Below the pieces are notes generated by a model that made no database searches, was not told the origin of the DNA, and was given only the letters and a program-made list of their open reading frames with translations. From contig NZ_AEUZ02000001.1 of the NCBI RefSeq assembly GCF_000188055.2, positions 510,001 through 574,000 on the forward strand: a stretch of 64,000 nt of DNA, in the 5' to 3' direction. Source of the stretch: Streptococcus urinalis 2285-97. Lineage in GTDB: Bacteria > Bacillota > Bacilli > Lactobacillales > Streptococcaceae. The position numbers were made by a program, and so were the translations under genes. This document shows positions 27,325-37,743 of this stretch, in pieces; position 1 is the first letter of the stretch, and each line of letters begins with the position of its first letter.

Positions 27325-28308
27325 ATGGCGACAATAAAACAAGTAGCATTAGAAGCTGGTGTATCTAAATCCACAGTTTCTAGATACATCTCTCAAAATG
27401 GTTACATCAGTGAAGAAGCTAGCCAAAAGATTAAAAAAGCAATTGAAAAATTAAACTATAGTCCTAATGTTCTGGCACAGTCATTAAAAACTAAGAAAAA
27501 TCAGTTAGTTGGTTTGTTACTACCTGATATTTCAAATCCTTTTTTCCCAAGATTGGCAAGAGGAGCCGAAGAGTATCTCAAAGAAAAAGGTTTTCGTGTT
27601 ATGTTGGGTAATATTGGAAATCAAGAGACAGTTGAGGAAGAATATGTTAATGTTTTACTTCAAAGTAATGCCGCAGGGATTATTACAACACATGATTTCA
27701 CCCCAAAATACCCTGACATAACAATACCTATAGTAGTTGTTGACAGGGTTGATCAAAAAACGAAGTATGGTGTGTTTTCAGATAACAAGCTAGGAGGTCA
27801 ATTAGCTGCACAGACTATTATTGAGGCAGGTTCAAAATCAATTTTGTTGATAAAAGGTCCTCTTGATAATGCTGAAAATATTAATCAGAGGTTTGAAGCA
27901 AGTTATGCTTATTTGAAAAAAAGACAGAATCACCTTATTATTTGCGAAAGCAAAACGTTTGATTTTGAACAAATTCAACAAGAAGCAAAAGAAAATATAA
28001 GGAAACATCCTTATATTGATAGTATTATTGCGCCTTCTGATATTCATGCTATCGCATACATTCATGAATTGCTGTCTTTAGGAAAAAATATACCTGATGA
28101 TGTCCAAATTATTGGTTATGATGATATCCTGATGAGTCAATTTATATATCCATCTTTATCGACAATTCATCAATCATCGTATAGTATGGGTCAAAAAGCG
28201 GCAGAATTGGTTTATAAAATTGCGATGCAACAACCAGTTGAAGAAGAACGCATAAAGCTTCCAGTTTACTACGTGAACAGAGAAACCATAAGGAGAAAAC
28301 ATGAGTAA
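27325..28308 (+). CDS. rbsR: Ribose operon repressor, LacI family
   Basis: 327 aa. The N-terminal helix-turn-helix (ATIKQVALEAGVSKSTVSRYISQNG), hinge region (LNYSPNVLAQSLKTKKNQLVGLLLPDISNPFF) and periplasmic-binding-like sensor domain are typical of LacI regulators. It heads the rbs operon, so ribose-responsive repression of its own operon is inferred. The stop overlaps the rbsK start by eight bases. Confidence 0.9.
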   Translation: MATIKQVALEAGVSKSTVSRYISQNGYISEEASQKIKKAIEKLNYSPNVLAQSLKTKKNQLVGLLLPDISNPFFPRLARGAEEYLKEKGFRVMLGNIGNQETVEEEYVNVLLQSNAAGIITTHDFTPKYPDITIPIVVVDRVDQKTKYGVFSDNKLGGQLAAQTIIEAGSKSILLIKGPLDNAENINQRFEASYAYLKKRQNHLIICESKTFDFEQIQQEAKENIRKHPYIDSIIAPSDIHAIAYIHELLSLGKNIPDDVQIIGYDDILMSQFIYPSLSTIHQSSYSMGQKAAELVYKIAMQQPVEEERIKLPVYYVNRETIRRKHE

Positions 28309-29212
28309 AATTATCGTTATTGGTAGTATTTCAATGGATTTGGTTATGGAAACAAACCAAATACCAAATCAAGGAGAGACAGTTTTTGGAGAACAATTCT
28401 CAATGGTACCTGGTGGAAAAGGAGCTAACCAGGCTGTTGCTATTGGAAGGCTGAGCAATGAAAGAGATAAAGTCTATATGATTGGAGCTGTAGGAAAAGA
28501 TGCCTTTGCAGAGCAATTATTAATGAATCTGAAAGAAAATCAAATAGACATGTCATTTGTGGGAACGGTACCACAATCTACAGGAGTTGCCCAAATAACA
28601 CTTTATGAGAAGGATAATAGGATTATATATTGTCCTGGTGCTAATGCTAAAGTATCCACAAATGATTGGCAAGAAGAATGGGATTTGCTGAAAAATGCAG
28701 ATTTAGTCGTCTTGCAAAATGAAATTTCACACGAAACAAACTTGGCAATTGCTCAATTTTGTCATGAGCATCAAGTGAAAGTCATTTATAATCCAGCACC
28801 TGCTAGAAAGACTGATTTTGAACTTTTGGAATACGTTGATTTCATCACACCTAATGAGTATGAAAGTCAACAATTATTTGCTAATCAAAATCAAGAAGCC
28901 ATGTTAAAGGCCTATCCTAATAAATTGATTGTTACTTTAGGAGAAAAAGGCTCTGTATTTTATGATGGGAATAATATCAAACAAGTTCCTGCTATTAAGT
29001 CAGAAGTAGTTGATACAACAGGAGCTGGTGATACTTTTAATGGTGCATTAGCCTATGCTTTAGCTAATCAGTTATCAACGGAATCTGCATTAAAATTTGC
29101 AACACTGGCATCACACTTGTCAGTTCAAAAATTTGGTGCTCAAGGTGGTATGCCTACACTTGAAGAAATGAAGGAGAATAAAGCTTATGAAAAAGAATGG
29201 ACTTTTAAATAG
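28301..29212 (+). CDS. rbsK: Ribokinase
   Basis: 303 aa of the PfkB family. PfkB signature 1 is GGKGANQAVAIGRL. Signature 2 contains DTTGAGDTFNGALAYAL with the catalytic Asp. It phosphorylates ribose to ribose 5-phosphate after import. It overlaps rbsR upstream and rbsD downstream, so it is translationally coupled in the operon. Confidence 0.95.
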   Translation: MSKIIVIGSISMDLVMETNQIPNQGETVFGEQFSMVPGGKGANQAVAIGRLSNERDKVYMIGAVGKDAFAEQLLMNLKENQIDMSFVGTVPQSTGVAQITLYEKDNRIIYCPGANAKVSTNDWQEEWDLLKNADLVVLQNEISHETNLAIAQFCHEHQVKVIYNPAPARKTDFELLEYVDFITPNEYESQQLFANQNQEAMLKAYPNKLIVTLGEKGSVFYDGNNIKQVPAIKSEVVDTTGAGDTFNGALAYALANQLSTESALKFATLASHLSVQKFGAQGGMPTLEEMKENKAYEKEWTFK

Positions 29213-29585
29213 TCAATTGTCCAAGGTCGTAGATGATTTAGGGCATACAGACCTTATTGCAATAGGTGATTTAGGATTACCTGTACCTAAAGATATTAAA
29301 AAAATTGATCTTGCCTTAAAGATTGGATCGCCAAGCTTTAAGGAAGTTCTTGAAGAATACTTAACGCATGTCTTGGTGGAAAAAGTTTATTTAGCAGAAG
29401 AAATTAAAAGTCAAAATCCACAACAATTGGAAACCATAAAAGAGTTATTAGGTGACACCATTTCAATTGAGTTTATGACTCATGAAACATTAAAAGAAAA
29501 AACTAAGGAAGTAAAAGCTGTCGTTAGAACGGGTGAAGATACGGCATATTCAAATATTATTTTGCAATCAGGTGTTATCATTTAG
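29187..29585 (+). CDS. rbsD: D-ribose pyranase
   Basis: 132 aa, normal length. RbsD converts beta-pyranose to furanose ribose. Visible blocks are LSKVVDDLGHTDLIAIGDLGLPVP (catalytic His) and the C-terminal VRTGEDTAYSNIILQSGVIF-like end. It starts inside the 3' end of rbsK. Confidence 0.95.
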   Translation: MKKNGLLNSQLSKVVDDLGHTDLIAIGDLGLPVPKDIKKIDLALKIGSPSFKEVLEEYLTHVLVEKVYLAEEIKSQNPQQLETIKELLGDTISIEFMTHETLKEKTKEVKAVVRTGEDTAYSNIILQSGVII

Positions 29586-29598
29586 AAAGGTTTGGAAA

Positions 29599-31077
29599 AT
29601 GAAGATTGAAATGTTTCATATTTCTAAATCATTTGGTTCAAACAAAGTTTTAGAAGATATTAATTTAACAATTAACTCTGGACAGGTGCATGCATTAATG
29701 GGTGAAAATGGTGCCGGTAAATCGACGTTAATGAATATTTTGACAGGACTTTTTCCTGCCACAAATGGCAAAATTATGATTGACGGGGTCGAAAAGACAT
29801 TTACCAATCCACAAGAAGCAGAGCAATTTGGGATTAGCTTTATTCATCAGGAAATGAATACATGGTCAGAAATGACTGTACTTGAAAATTTATTTTTAGG
29901 ACGTGAGATTAAAACCAAACTTGGTCTTCTAGATCAAAAAGCTATGATTCGAAAAGCAAATGAAGCTTTTCAACGTTTAGGTGTTGTTATACCTCTAAAA
30001 AGACCAATCGGTGAGTTATCAATTGGTCAACAACAGATGATTGAAATAGCAAAAACGTTACTATCAGAAGTATCTGTGCTTATTATGGATGAACCAACTG
30101 CAGCCTTAACCGAACGTGAAACAGAAAATCTTTTTAAAGTCATTAATAGCTTAAAAAAAGACGGTGTCGGAATTATCTATATCTCACATCGAATGGAAGA
30201 AATTTTCAAAGTGACTGATTTAGTCACTGTTATGAGAGATGGTTGTGTTGTTGATACATGCCAAACACAAGAAACAACCTCTGAAGAACTTGTCAAAAAG
30301 ATGGTTGGACGACAACTTGAAGATTATTACCCCCAAAAAACAGCAAACATTGGTGACCTTGCTTTTCAAGTAAACAATCTGACAGGAGAGACTTTTGAAG
30401 ACATTTCTTTTTATGTCCGAAAAGGAGAAATTTTAGGATTTTCAGGTCTAATGGGTGCCGGTAGAACTGAAACGATGAGAGCCATTTTTGGAATTGATCC
30501 AATCAATTCAGGTCAAATATTAATTGATGGTAAGGAAGTTACGATAGCAAATCCTAATCAGGCCATAACTTTAGGAATTGGCTTTTTAACTGAAAATCGC
30601 AAGGATGAAGGCTTAATATTGGATTTCTCCATTAAGGATAATATGACTTTGCCAAGTACCAAAGATTTTATAAAAAGAGGTATGTTTGATGAAAAGACAA
30701 GTAATCTTTTTGTGCGACAATTAATTGATCGTCTTTACATCAAATCTGGAAAAATTGGAACTATTGTTGGTAATCTATCTGGTGGTAATCAGCAAAAAGT
30801 GGTCTTGGCTAAATGGATTGGTATTGCACCAAAAATTTTAATTTTGGATGAGCCGACAAGAGGTGTAGATGTTGGTGCAAAACGTGAAATTTATCAATTA
30901 ATGAATGAATTAGCTGAACGAGGTGTTCCTATTATATTAGTTTCTTCAGATCTACCAGAAGTCCTTGGTGTCAGTGACAGAATAATGGTTATGCACGAAG
31001 GACATATCGTAGGAGAATTGAAACAAACAGAAGCAACTCAAGAAAAAGTTATGCACCTAGCTACAGGAGGAAAATAA
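29599..31077 (+). CDS. rbsA: Ribose import ATP-binding protein
   Basis: 492 aa from ATG 29599, preceded by AGAAAGG; an earlier in-frame start lies within rbsD. It has two ATPase domains in tandem: the first with Walker A GENGAGKST and LSIGQQQM, the second with a degenerate P-loop (GLMGAGRTE) and LSGGNQQKVVLAKW, as in all RbsA proteins. It powers the RbsC permease at the membrane. Confidence 0.95.
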   Translation: MKIEMFHISKSFGSNKVLEDINLTINSGQVHALMGENGAGKSTLMNILTGLFPATNGKIMIDGVEKTFTNPQEAEQFGISFIHQEMNTWSEMTVLENLFLGREIKTKLGLLDQKAMIRKANEAFQRLGVVIPLKRPIGELSIGQQQMIEIAKTLLSEVSVLIMDEPTAALTERETENLFKVINSLKKDGVGIIYISHRMEEIFKVTDLVTVMRDGCVVDTCQTQETTSEELVKKMVGRQLEDYYPQKTANIGDLAFQVNNLTGETFEDISFYVRKGEILGFSGLMGAGRTETMRAIFGIDPINSGQILIDGKEVTIANPNQAITLGIGFLTENRKDEGLILDFSIKDNMTLPSTKDFIKRGMFDEKTSNLFVRQLIDRLYIKSGKIGTIVGNLSGGNQQKVVLAKWIGIAPKILILDEPTRGVDVGAKREIYQLMNELAERGVPIILVSSDLPEVLGVSDRIMVMHEGHIVGELKQTEATQEKVMHLATGGK

Positions 31078-31078
31078 A

Positions 31079-32023
31079 GTGAAGAAAGTTATGAAATATA
31101 TGTCAGAGCTGACAACAGTAGTTGCTCTTGTTGTATTAATGATAGTAATTACCATTATTAATTCAAATTTCTTAACACCTAATAACTTATTAAATTTATT
31201 ATTACAAGTAACTGCAAACGGTTTCATTGCTTTTGGGATGACGTTTGTTATTTTAACTGGTGGAATTGATTTATCAGTAGGATCGATATTAGCACTCTCT
31301 AGTGCAATTACAGCAGGTTTAATTGGTTCTGGATTTCCAGTAGCTATTGCAATTTTAGTAGCTGTCTTATTAGGTGGTATTTTTGGAATGTTGAATGGCT
31401 TATTTATCTCATATGGGAAATTAGCTCCATTTATTGTAACTTTGGCAACGATGACAATTTTTAGAGGATTTACTTTGGTTTATTCTAACGGAAATCCTGT
31501 TACAAAAGGTTTAAGTAATAGCTTTCTTTTCCAATTTTTAGGACAAGGATACATTCTAGGAATACCTTTTCCTGTCATTCTTATGTTTATTGTCTTTTTG
31601 ATTTTATATGTTTTGCTTCATAAAACAGCATTTGGGAAATCTGTTTACGCAATAGGAGGTAATGAGAAAGCCGCGTATATCTCAGGTGTAAAGTTAAATA
31701 AAGTGAAAATCATTATTTATACGATATCAGGTATGATGGCAGCTATCTCAGGTTTGATTATCACATCTAGGTTGAGTTCAGCCCAACCGACTGCTGGTGC
31801 AAGTTATGAAATGGATGCTATTGCGGCTGTTGTTCTTGGTGGGACCTCCCTTTCTGGTGGGAAAGGTCGCATTTTAGGAACACTAATAGGTGCTTTAATC
31901 ATCGGAGTCTTAAATAATGGTCTTAACATAATAGGTGTTTCGGCTTTTTGGCAACAAGTTGTCAAAGGGATCGTTATATTAATTGCTGTTTTACTTGATC
32001 GTTTTAAGGTTGCAAAACAATAA
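31079..32023 (+). CDS. rbsC: Ribose ABC transporter permease
   Basis: 314 aa with about eight to ten membrane segments. It begins one base after the rbsA stop with GTG. Conserved regions are GMTFVILTGGIDLSVGSILALS and the cytoplasmic loop YAIGGNEKAAYISGV. It forms the membrane channel with RbsA and RbsB. Confidence 0.95.
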   Translation: MKKVMKYMSELTTVVALVVLMIVITIINSNFLTPNNLLNLLLQVTANGFIAFGMTFVILTGGIDLSVGSILALSSAITAGLIGSGFPVAIAILVAVLLGGIFGMLNGLFISYGKLAPFIVTLATMTIFRGFTLVYSNGNPVTKGLSNSFLFQFLGQGYILGIPFPVILMFIVFLILYVLLHKTAFGKSVYAIGGNEKAAYISGVKLNKVKIIIYTISGMMAAISGLIITSRLSSAQPTAGASYEMDAIAAVVLGGTSLSGGKGRILGTLIGALIIGVLNNGLNIIGVSAFWQQVVKGIVILIAVLLDRFKVAKQ

Positions 32024-32054
32024 ATGTTTATCATTCATATAATAAGGAGAAATT

Positions 32055-33023
32055 ATGAAATCATTAAAAAAATGGTGTTTGGTTGCACTAAGTTTATCTT
32101 TAATTGTTGTATTAGGAGCTTGTGGTAAAACAGGTTTAGGAAACTCATCAGGAAATGGGTCAAAAACTGTTACAAAAAAAGATGCCAAAGATTTAAAACT
32201 TGGTGTTTCGATCTCCACAACAAACAATCCCTATTTTGTTGCTTTAAAGGGAGGATTAGAAAAGAAAGCTAAAGAAACAAAAGTTTCAATGAAAGTAGCC
32301 GATGCTCAAAATGATGCAGCTAGACAAGTAGATGATATTCAAAATTTTATCAGTCAAAATGTAGATGCAATTTTGGTTAATCCAGTTGACTCTGATGCTG
32401 TTGTACCTGCAATCAAAGCAGCAAATAATGCTAATATTCCAGTCATTCTCATGGACCGTGGTAGTAATGGTGGGAAAGCCTTAACTACTGTTGCTTCAGA
32501 TAATGTGCAAGCTGGTAAAATGGCAGCTGACTATATCGTTAAGGAACTTGGTGAAAAGGCAAAAACATTTGAATTGTCAGGTGTACCAGGAGCATCTGCG
32601 ACGGTTGATAGAGGAAATGGCTTTAAAAAAGTAGCCAAAACAAAATTAGATATCTTATCTAGTCAGTCTGCTAACTTTGATCGTGATAAAGCACTCAATA
32701 CCACTCAAAACATGATACAAAGTAATAAAGATGTTCAAGTTATTTTTGCTCAAAATGATGAAATGGCACTTGGTGCAGCTAAAGCTGTAAAATCTGCTGG
32801 TTTAAAAAATGTTATGATTGTTGGAATTGACGGACAACCAGATGCTCATGAATCAATTAAAAAAGGTGAAATGACAGCCACAATTGCACAACAACCTGCT
32901 AAAATGGGGGACATTTCTATTCAAGCAGCAATTGACCATTACAAAGGTAAAAAAGTAGCAAAAGAAACAATTTCACCTATTTATTTAGTAACTAAAGATA
33001 ATGTTGATCAACATAAATGGTAG
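32055..33023 (+). CDS. rbsB: Ribose-binding lipoprotein
   Basis: 322 aa. A lipoprotein signal with lipobox LGAC (about residues 20-23) anchors it outside the membrane. The type I periplasmic-binding fold is visible: KLGVSISTTNNPYFVALKGG, DAILVNPVDSDAV, and VIFAQNDEMALGAAKAVK. It delivers ribose to RbsAC. AAGGAG precedes the start and a terminator closes the operon. Confidence 0.95.
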   Translation: MKSLKKWCLVALSLSLIVVLGACGKTGLGNSSGNGSKTVTKKDAKDLKLGVSISTTNNPYFVALKGGLEKKAKETKVSMKVADAQNDAARQVDDIQNFISQNVDAILVNPVDSDAVVPAIKAANNANIPVILMDRGSNGGKALTTVASDNVQAGKMAADYIVKELGEKAKTFELSGVPGASATVDRGNGFKKVAKTKLDILSSQSANFDRDKALNTTQNMIQSNKDVQVIFAQNDEMALGAAKAVKSAGLKNVMIVGIDGQPDAHESIKKGEMTATIAQQPAKMGDISIQAAIDHYKGKKVAKETISPIYLVTKDNVDQHKW

Positions 33024-33024
33024 A

Positions 33025-33053
33025 AAAAAGAAGACCGATGGTCTTCTTTTTTA
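33025..33053 (+). terminator. Terminator of the rbs operon
   Basis: AAAAAAGAAGACC-GAT-GGTCTTCTTTTTT is a perfect stem followed by T. Confidence 0.95.
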
Positions 33054-33110
33054 GTGTGTGAAAAGAAGTGTTATAATGACTATTGAAGACTTCAAAGGAA
33101 AGGAAATGAA

Positions 33111-34454
33111 ATGAAAGAAAACATAAGACTTTTACATATCAATGATTTACATTCTCATTTTGAATCTTTTCCAAAACTTGAACGATTTGTTAATCAGATT
33201 AGAGCGGAAAATCAAGAGTTGATTTGTTTTGATATCGGCGATAATATCGATAAAAGCCATCCATTGTCAGATGCGACAGGTGGAAAAGCAAATATTGATT
33301 TAATGAATCAAATTGGTATTCAATATGCAACAATTGGCAATAATGAAGGAATTGGTCTCACAAAAGAAGAACTCAATCATGTTTATGATGAAGCACAGTT
33401 TGATGTGATTATAGGTAATTTAAAAGATGAAGGAAAACAACCAACTTGGGGAAAACCATATAGTATCTATAAGACAAAGCAAGGAACACAAATTGCTATT
33501 TTAGCTTACACTTTTCCATATACTTTAACTTATCATCCAAATGGATGGGAAGTTCTAGACCCTATTGTTTGTATACAAAATGATCTGGAAATATCTGAAT
33601 TGAAAAATGCTGATTTTATTATTTTAATGAGTCATCTTGGTTTACCATTTGATGAAAAAATTGCCCAATTATATCCGGAAATTGATCTAATCTTAGGAAG
33701 TCACACCCATCATTTGCTTGAAGATGGTGCTCAATTAAATGGGGTTAATTTGGCCGCTGCTGGGAAATACGGTTACTATATTGGCGATATTCAGTTAACC
33801 TTTGAAAACCATCAGAATACAGATATCCTTATCGAAACGCATGAAATGAGTCATTACCCTAGTCAAAAAACAGATTATGAGTGGACAGAACAGTTAGTTA
33901 CTAGGGGTAAAACATTACTAGCACGAGATTTTGTTTCTCAGTTTGCAACTCCACTATCATTTGAAGAAACATGTCAGAAGATCATAGATGCCATGATGTG
34001 GGAAGCTGATGCAGATTTATGTATCATTAATTCAGGACTAATTTTGGATGCTTTTCCAAGTAGGTTGACAAAAGAAACTTTACAGAGCATTTTACCCCAT
34101 CAAATGAGATTAGCTAGTCTTGAAGTTAATCGTAATGAACTAGAACAAATTTGTCATGATGTCTTTACACAAGCTGCTTTGTTAAAAAATCAATCAATCC
34201 GAGGTATGGGATTTCGTGGAAAAGAATTTGGGGAACTCTTGACTGGAGGGTTTACTTACAAAAACAAAAAAATAGTGTATAATAATAAGGTTACAGGTTT
34301 AGATAAAAAAATGAAATTAGTCATAGTAGATCAATACTTTTTTGCTTCCTATTTTGAAAGTATAAAAGAATTTGATGTGACATTGATTTTTCCTAAGCTA
34401 CTTAGAGAAGTTGTTGGATCGTATTTAAAACAATTAACAAATAAAAACAGATAG
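33111..34454 (+). CDS. Metallophosphoesterase / 5'-nucleotidase family protein (YunD-like)
   Basis: 447 aa. Calcineurin-like metal-binding motifs are present: LHINDLHSHFE (D, H), FDIGDNID, IGNNEG, MSHLG and GSHTHH. The 5'-nucleotidase C-terminal domain follows (about 260-430). There is no signal peptide, so it is cytoplasmic, unlike surface ecto-nucleotidases. It resembles YunD, and its neighbour yutD is the common partner in streptococci. The exact substrate is unknown. Confidence 0.85.
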   Translation: MKENIRLLHINDLHSHFESFPKLERFVNQIRAENQELICFDIGDNIDKSHPLSDATGGKANIDLMNQIGIQYATIGNNEGIGLTKEELNHVYDEAQFDVIIGNLKDEGKQPTWGKPYSIYKTKQGTQIAILAYTFPYTLTYHPNGWEVLDPIVCIQNDLEISELKNADFIILMSHLGLPFDEKIAQLYPEIDLILGSHTHHLLEDGAQLNGVNLAAAGKYGYYIGDIQLTFENHQNTDILIETHEMSHYPSQKTDYEWTEQLVTRGKTLLARDFVSQFATPLSFEETCQKIIDAMMWEADADLCIINSGLILDAFPSRLTKETLQSILPHQMRLASLEVNRNELEQICHDVFTQAALLKNQSIRGMGFRGKEFGELLTGGFTYKNKKIVYNNKVTGLDKKMKLVIVDQYFFASYFESIKEFDVTLIFPKLLREVVGSYLKQLTNKNR

Positions 34455-34466
34455 AAAGGAGTACTT

Positions 34467-34991
34467 GTGAGAAAAGAAATTTCACCAGAAATGTACAATT
34501 ATAATAAATTTCCTGGTCCAGAATTTGTACATTTTGATGATCTTGTCAAAAGTGAACAGGCTACTTTTAAATTACTGGAAAATTATAAAGATGCTTTTGA
34601 TGTGACAAACTTTAATCAGAGATACTCTGATATTTTACTAAAATATGACTTCATTGTTGGAGACTGGGGAAATGAACAATTACGGTTGAAAGGATTTTAT
34701 CTAGATAAGTCAGATATCAAAAAGACCAGCCGTATTTCCCGTGTGGAAGATTATATTAAAGAATACTGTAATTATGGATGTGCTTATTTTATCTTACAAA
34801 ATGAGCACCCAGTTGAAGTGACTTTTGAAGAAGAAAAATCACCACGAAAAAGACGGTCACACAAGCATCATAAATCCAAAGAGAACAGACCAAAAGTTAA
34901 CCAGACTGAACAAAATCAGTTTAAGACAAAAAAGAAAAAAGCAATTCCTGACAAGTCAAAAAACCTAGAAAAAATCAGGATAATTCAGTGA
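34467..34991 (+). CDS. yutD: YutD family protein (DUF1027), C-terminal end possibly frameshifted
   Basis: 174 aa from GTG 34467 with AGAAAGGAG before it. The conserved core is residues about 1-110 (YNYNKFPGPEFVHFDDL, YSDILLKYDFIVGDWGNEQLRLKGFY, EYCNYGCAYFILQN), then a basic low-complexity tail. A run of six A at 34969-34974 may hide a shift. With seven, the protein would continue KNQDNSVKNDNSHFVIRKKEK to 35035, four bases before rlmN. The ending FVIRKK looks more like the family than the present IRIIQ. The function is unknown. Confidence 0.8.
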   Translation: MRKEISPEMYNYNKFPGPEFVHFDDLVKSEQATFKLLENYKDAFDVTNFNQRYSDILLKYDFIVGDWGNEQLRLKGFYLDKSDIKKTSRISRVEDYIKEYCNYGCAYFILQNEHPVEVTFEEEKSPRKRRSHKHHKSKENRPKVNQTEQNQFKTKKKKAIPDKSKNLEKIRIIQ

Positions 34992-35038
34992 AAAATGATA
35001 ATTCACATTTTGTCATCAGAAAGAAGGAAAAATAAGCA

Positions 35039-36124
35039 ATGAAGCCATCTATTTATAACCTTACTAGAGATGAACTTATTGAATGGGCAGTAGAGCAGGG
35101 TCAAAAAAAGTTTAGAGCTAATCAAATCTGGGATTGGCTTTATAAGAAACGTGTCTCTTCCTTTGAAGAAATGACCAATCTTTCAAAAGATCTAATAACG
35201 ACTCTATCTGAGACATTCTGCATTAATCCACTAAAACAACGAATTGTCCAAGAGTCTTCAGACGGAACAGTCAAATACCTATTTGAACTAACTGATGGCA
35301 TGCTAATTGAAACAGTTATGATGCGTCAACATTATGGATTGTCGGTTTGTGTGACAACACAAGTTGGCTGTAATATTGGTTGTACTTTCTGTGCAAGTGG
35401 TTTAATAAAAAAACAAAGAGACTTGACTAGTGGTGAGATTACAGCTCAAATCATGCTTGTCCAAAACTATTTTGACCAACGTGCTCAAGGTGAACGGGTT
35501 AGTCATGTTGTTGTTATGGGAATTGGAGAACCTTTTGATAACTATCAAAACGTCTTGAAGTTCCTTAGAACAATTAATGATGATAATGGTTTGGCTATTG
35601 GTGCAAGACATATTACGGTATCGACTTCAGGTTTGGCACATAAGATTAAAGAATTTGCAAACGAAGGTGTCCAAGTGAACCTTGCTGTATCTTTACACGC
35701 GCCAAATAATGAGTTGCGCTCAAGCATTATGCGAATTAATCGCTCTTTTCCATTGGAAAAATTATTCGATGCTATCGAGTATTATATTGAAACGACTAAT
35801 CGCCGTGTGACATTTGAATATATTATGCTCAATGAAGTCAATGATTATCCAGAAAATGCACAGGAATTAGCAGATTTAACTAAAAAAATTAGAAAATTGT
35901 CTTATGTCAATTTGATTCCTTATAATCCTGTTTCTGAGCATGATCAATATAGTCGAAGTCCAAAAGAACGAGTAGAAGCTTTTTATCAAGTTTTGAAGAA
36001 AAATGGTGTTAACTGTGTGGTTCGTCAGGAGCACGGAACTGATATTGATGCAGCATGTGGTCAATTGCGCTCTAATACCATGAAAAAAGACCGTCAAAAG
36101 GCGATGGTTGATATCTCTAACTAA
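35039..36124 (+). CDS. rlmN: Dual-specificity RNA methyltransferase RlmN
   Basis: 361 aa radical SAM enzyme that makes C2-methyladenosine in 23S rRNA and some tRNAs. The iron-sulfur motif CNIGCTFC lies in [16 protein letters not shown]. The methyl-carrying Cys is near the C terminus in [17 protein letters not shown] is the ribosome site. Its stop overlaps the start of the next gene by one base (TAATG). Confidence 0.96.
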   Translation: MKPSIYNLTRDELIEWAVEQGQKKFRANQIWDWLYKKRVSSFEEMTNLSKDLITTLSETFCINPLKQRIVQESSDGTVKYLFELTDGMLIETVMMRQHYGLSVCVTTQVGCNIGCTFCASGLIKKQRDLTSGEITAQIMLVQNYFDQRAQGERVSHVVVMGIGEPFDNYQNVLKFLRTINDDNGLAIGARHITVSTSGLAHKIKEFANEGVQVNLAVSLHAPNNELRSSIMRINRSFPLEKLFDAIEYYIETTNRRVTFEYIMLNEVNDYPENAQELADLTKKIRKLSYVNLIPYNPVSEHDQYSRSPKERVEAFYQVLKKNGVNCVVRQEHGTDIDAACGQLRSNTMKKDRQKAMVDISN

Positions 36125-36609
36125 TGTTACTTAAAACTAAAAATATCAAAAATCGATTGTTAACGGTTTTCATCATTAGTTATGGTATTGCGATAGCTGT
36201 GATGTGCTTTTGGCCACAGCCTGCACTTTTTGATGGGAAAATAACACCTAATATTATCAAAATAGGTCGTCTAAGATTATTATTGATTCCTTTTAATAGT
36301 TTTGTTAGTTTGCCAGCTATTCATAGTTTGAGTCAATTGGTATGGTTATTTTTACAAAATGCTATGAATGTGTTATTGTTATATCCCTTAGGTCTAGCTT
36401 ACTTCGCTTTAAAATCAAAAAAACAAACTCATCTAAAGGTACTAATCCTAGGGTTTACAATCAGTTTTTCAATAGAAGTAACTCAGTTGATTCTTGATTT
36501 ATTACTTGATGCTAATCGTGTTTTTGAGGTTGATGATTTAATGACAAATACTTTTGGAATATATTTGGCATATCAAACCATCAAAAAACTTGGACTCTTA
36601 AAAGAATGA
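36124..36609 (+). CDS. VanZ-like family membrane protein
   Basis: 161 aa with about four membrane segments. The VanZ-like signature includes LIPFNSFV, NVLLLYPLGLAYFALK and the conserved SFSIEVTQLILDLLLDANRVFEVDDLMTNTFG. The family function is uncertain (VanZ gives teicoplanin resistance by an unknown mechanism). It is translationally coupled to rlmN. Confidence 0.88.
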   Translation: MLLKTKNIKNRLLTVFIISYGIAIAVMCFWPQPALFDGKITPNIIKIGRLRLLLIPFNSFVSLPAIHSLSQLVWLFLQNAMNVLLLYPLGLAYFALKSKKQTHLKVLILGFTISFSIEVTQLILDLLLDANRVFEVDDLMTNTFGIYLAYQTIKKLGLLKE

Positions 36610-36634
36610 TTCTCTCATATGAGAGAATTTTTAT
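36606..36634 (+). terminator. Terminator after the rlmN-VanZ unit
   Basis: ATTCTCTCATATGAGAGAAT is a perfect palindrome followed by five T. Confidence 0.88.
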
Positions 36635-36701
36635 TGGGTTTATAAAATGAAAAATTATGACAATTAAAATATTAATTAAGAAATAATAGGAAAGGAAATT
36701 T

Positions 36702-37735
36702 ATGTCCATCATCAAAAATCTCTGGTGGTTTTTCAAACAAGAGAAAAAAAGATATCTAATCGGGATATTTTCACTGAGTTTAGTAGCAGTGCTCAATCTG
36801 ATTCCACCTAAAATAATGGGTTATGTTATTGATAAGGTTACTAAGGGTAACTTAAGTCATACTGAGCTCCTTTAATTGAAGTAACTCAGAATTTTTCAAC
36901 CTTACAAACATCAATGGTTTCCGCAGGACGTGTTTTTGATTTAATTGATGAGAATGGATATGAACCTAAACAAGAATCAAAGGGAATGACTATCAGTGAT
37001 GGTAATATTGCCTTTAAAAATGTCTCTTTTTCTTATGATGGCGAACATAAAATTCTAGATGATATATCTTTTGAAGTAAATCATGGAGAAACCATAGCTT
37101 TTGTTGGTCCGACAGGGTCAGGAAAGTCGTCTATTATTAATGTTTTCATGCGCTTTTATGAATTTCAAACTGGACAAGTATTGTTGGATGGTATCGATTT
37201 AAGACAATATTCACAAGAAGAATTACGTGAAAATATTGGACTTGTTCTTCAGGATCCCTTTTTATACCATGGCACTATTAAATCAAATATTGCAATGTAT
37301 CGTGACTTAAGTGATGAGGCTATTAAGGCTGCTGCAGAATTTGTTGATGTTGATCAATTTATTCAAAAATTACCTCAAACTTATGATTCTCCAGTTTCTG
37401 AGAGAGGGTCTATTTTTTCAACAGGACAAAGGCAGCTATTAGCATTTGCAAGAACTGTTGCTAGTCAACCAAAGGTCTTAATTCTTGATGAAGCGACAGC
37501 AAATATTGATTCTGAAACAGAACAAATTGTCCAACATTCCCTTGAAAAAATGAGACGTGGAAGAACTACTATTGCAATTGCTCACAGATTATCTACTATT
37601 CAAGATGCAAATTGTATTTATGTTTTAGAAAAAGGAAAAATTATTGAAAGTGGAACACATGATGAGCTCCTTGCAAGAAAAGGCACTTATTATAGAATGT
37701 ATCAACTACAAGCAGGAATGCTAGGTAGTGAATAA
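36702..37735 (+). pseudogene. Multidrug-type ABC exporter, half-transporter with most of its membrane domain deleted
   Basis: ATG 36702 (AGGAAAGGA upstream) opens with SIIKNLWWFFKQEKKRYLIG and the first membrane helix, then stops at about 36873 after LSHTELL. The other frame resumes at PLIEVTQNFSTLQTSMVSAGRVFDLI and continues through a complete ATPase (Walker A GPTGSGKSS, Walker B VLILDEA, AHR; the signature is degenerate, FSTGQRQLL). About 230 residues (five helices) are missing at the join. Heterodimeric exporters normally have a partner gene upstream, which is absent here. This looks like real deletion. Confidence 0.85.
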
Positions 37736-37743
37736 ACAGAACA

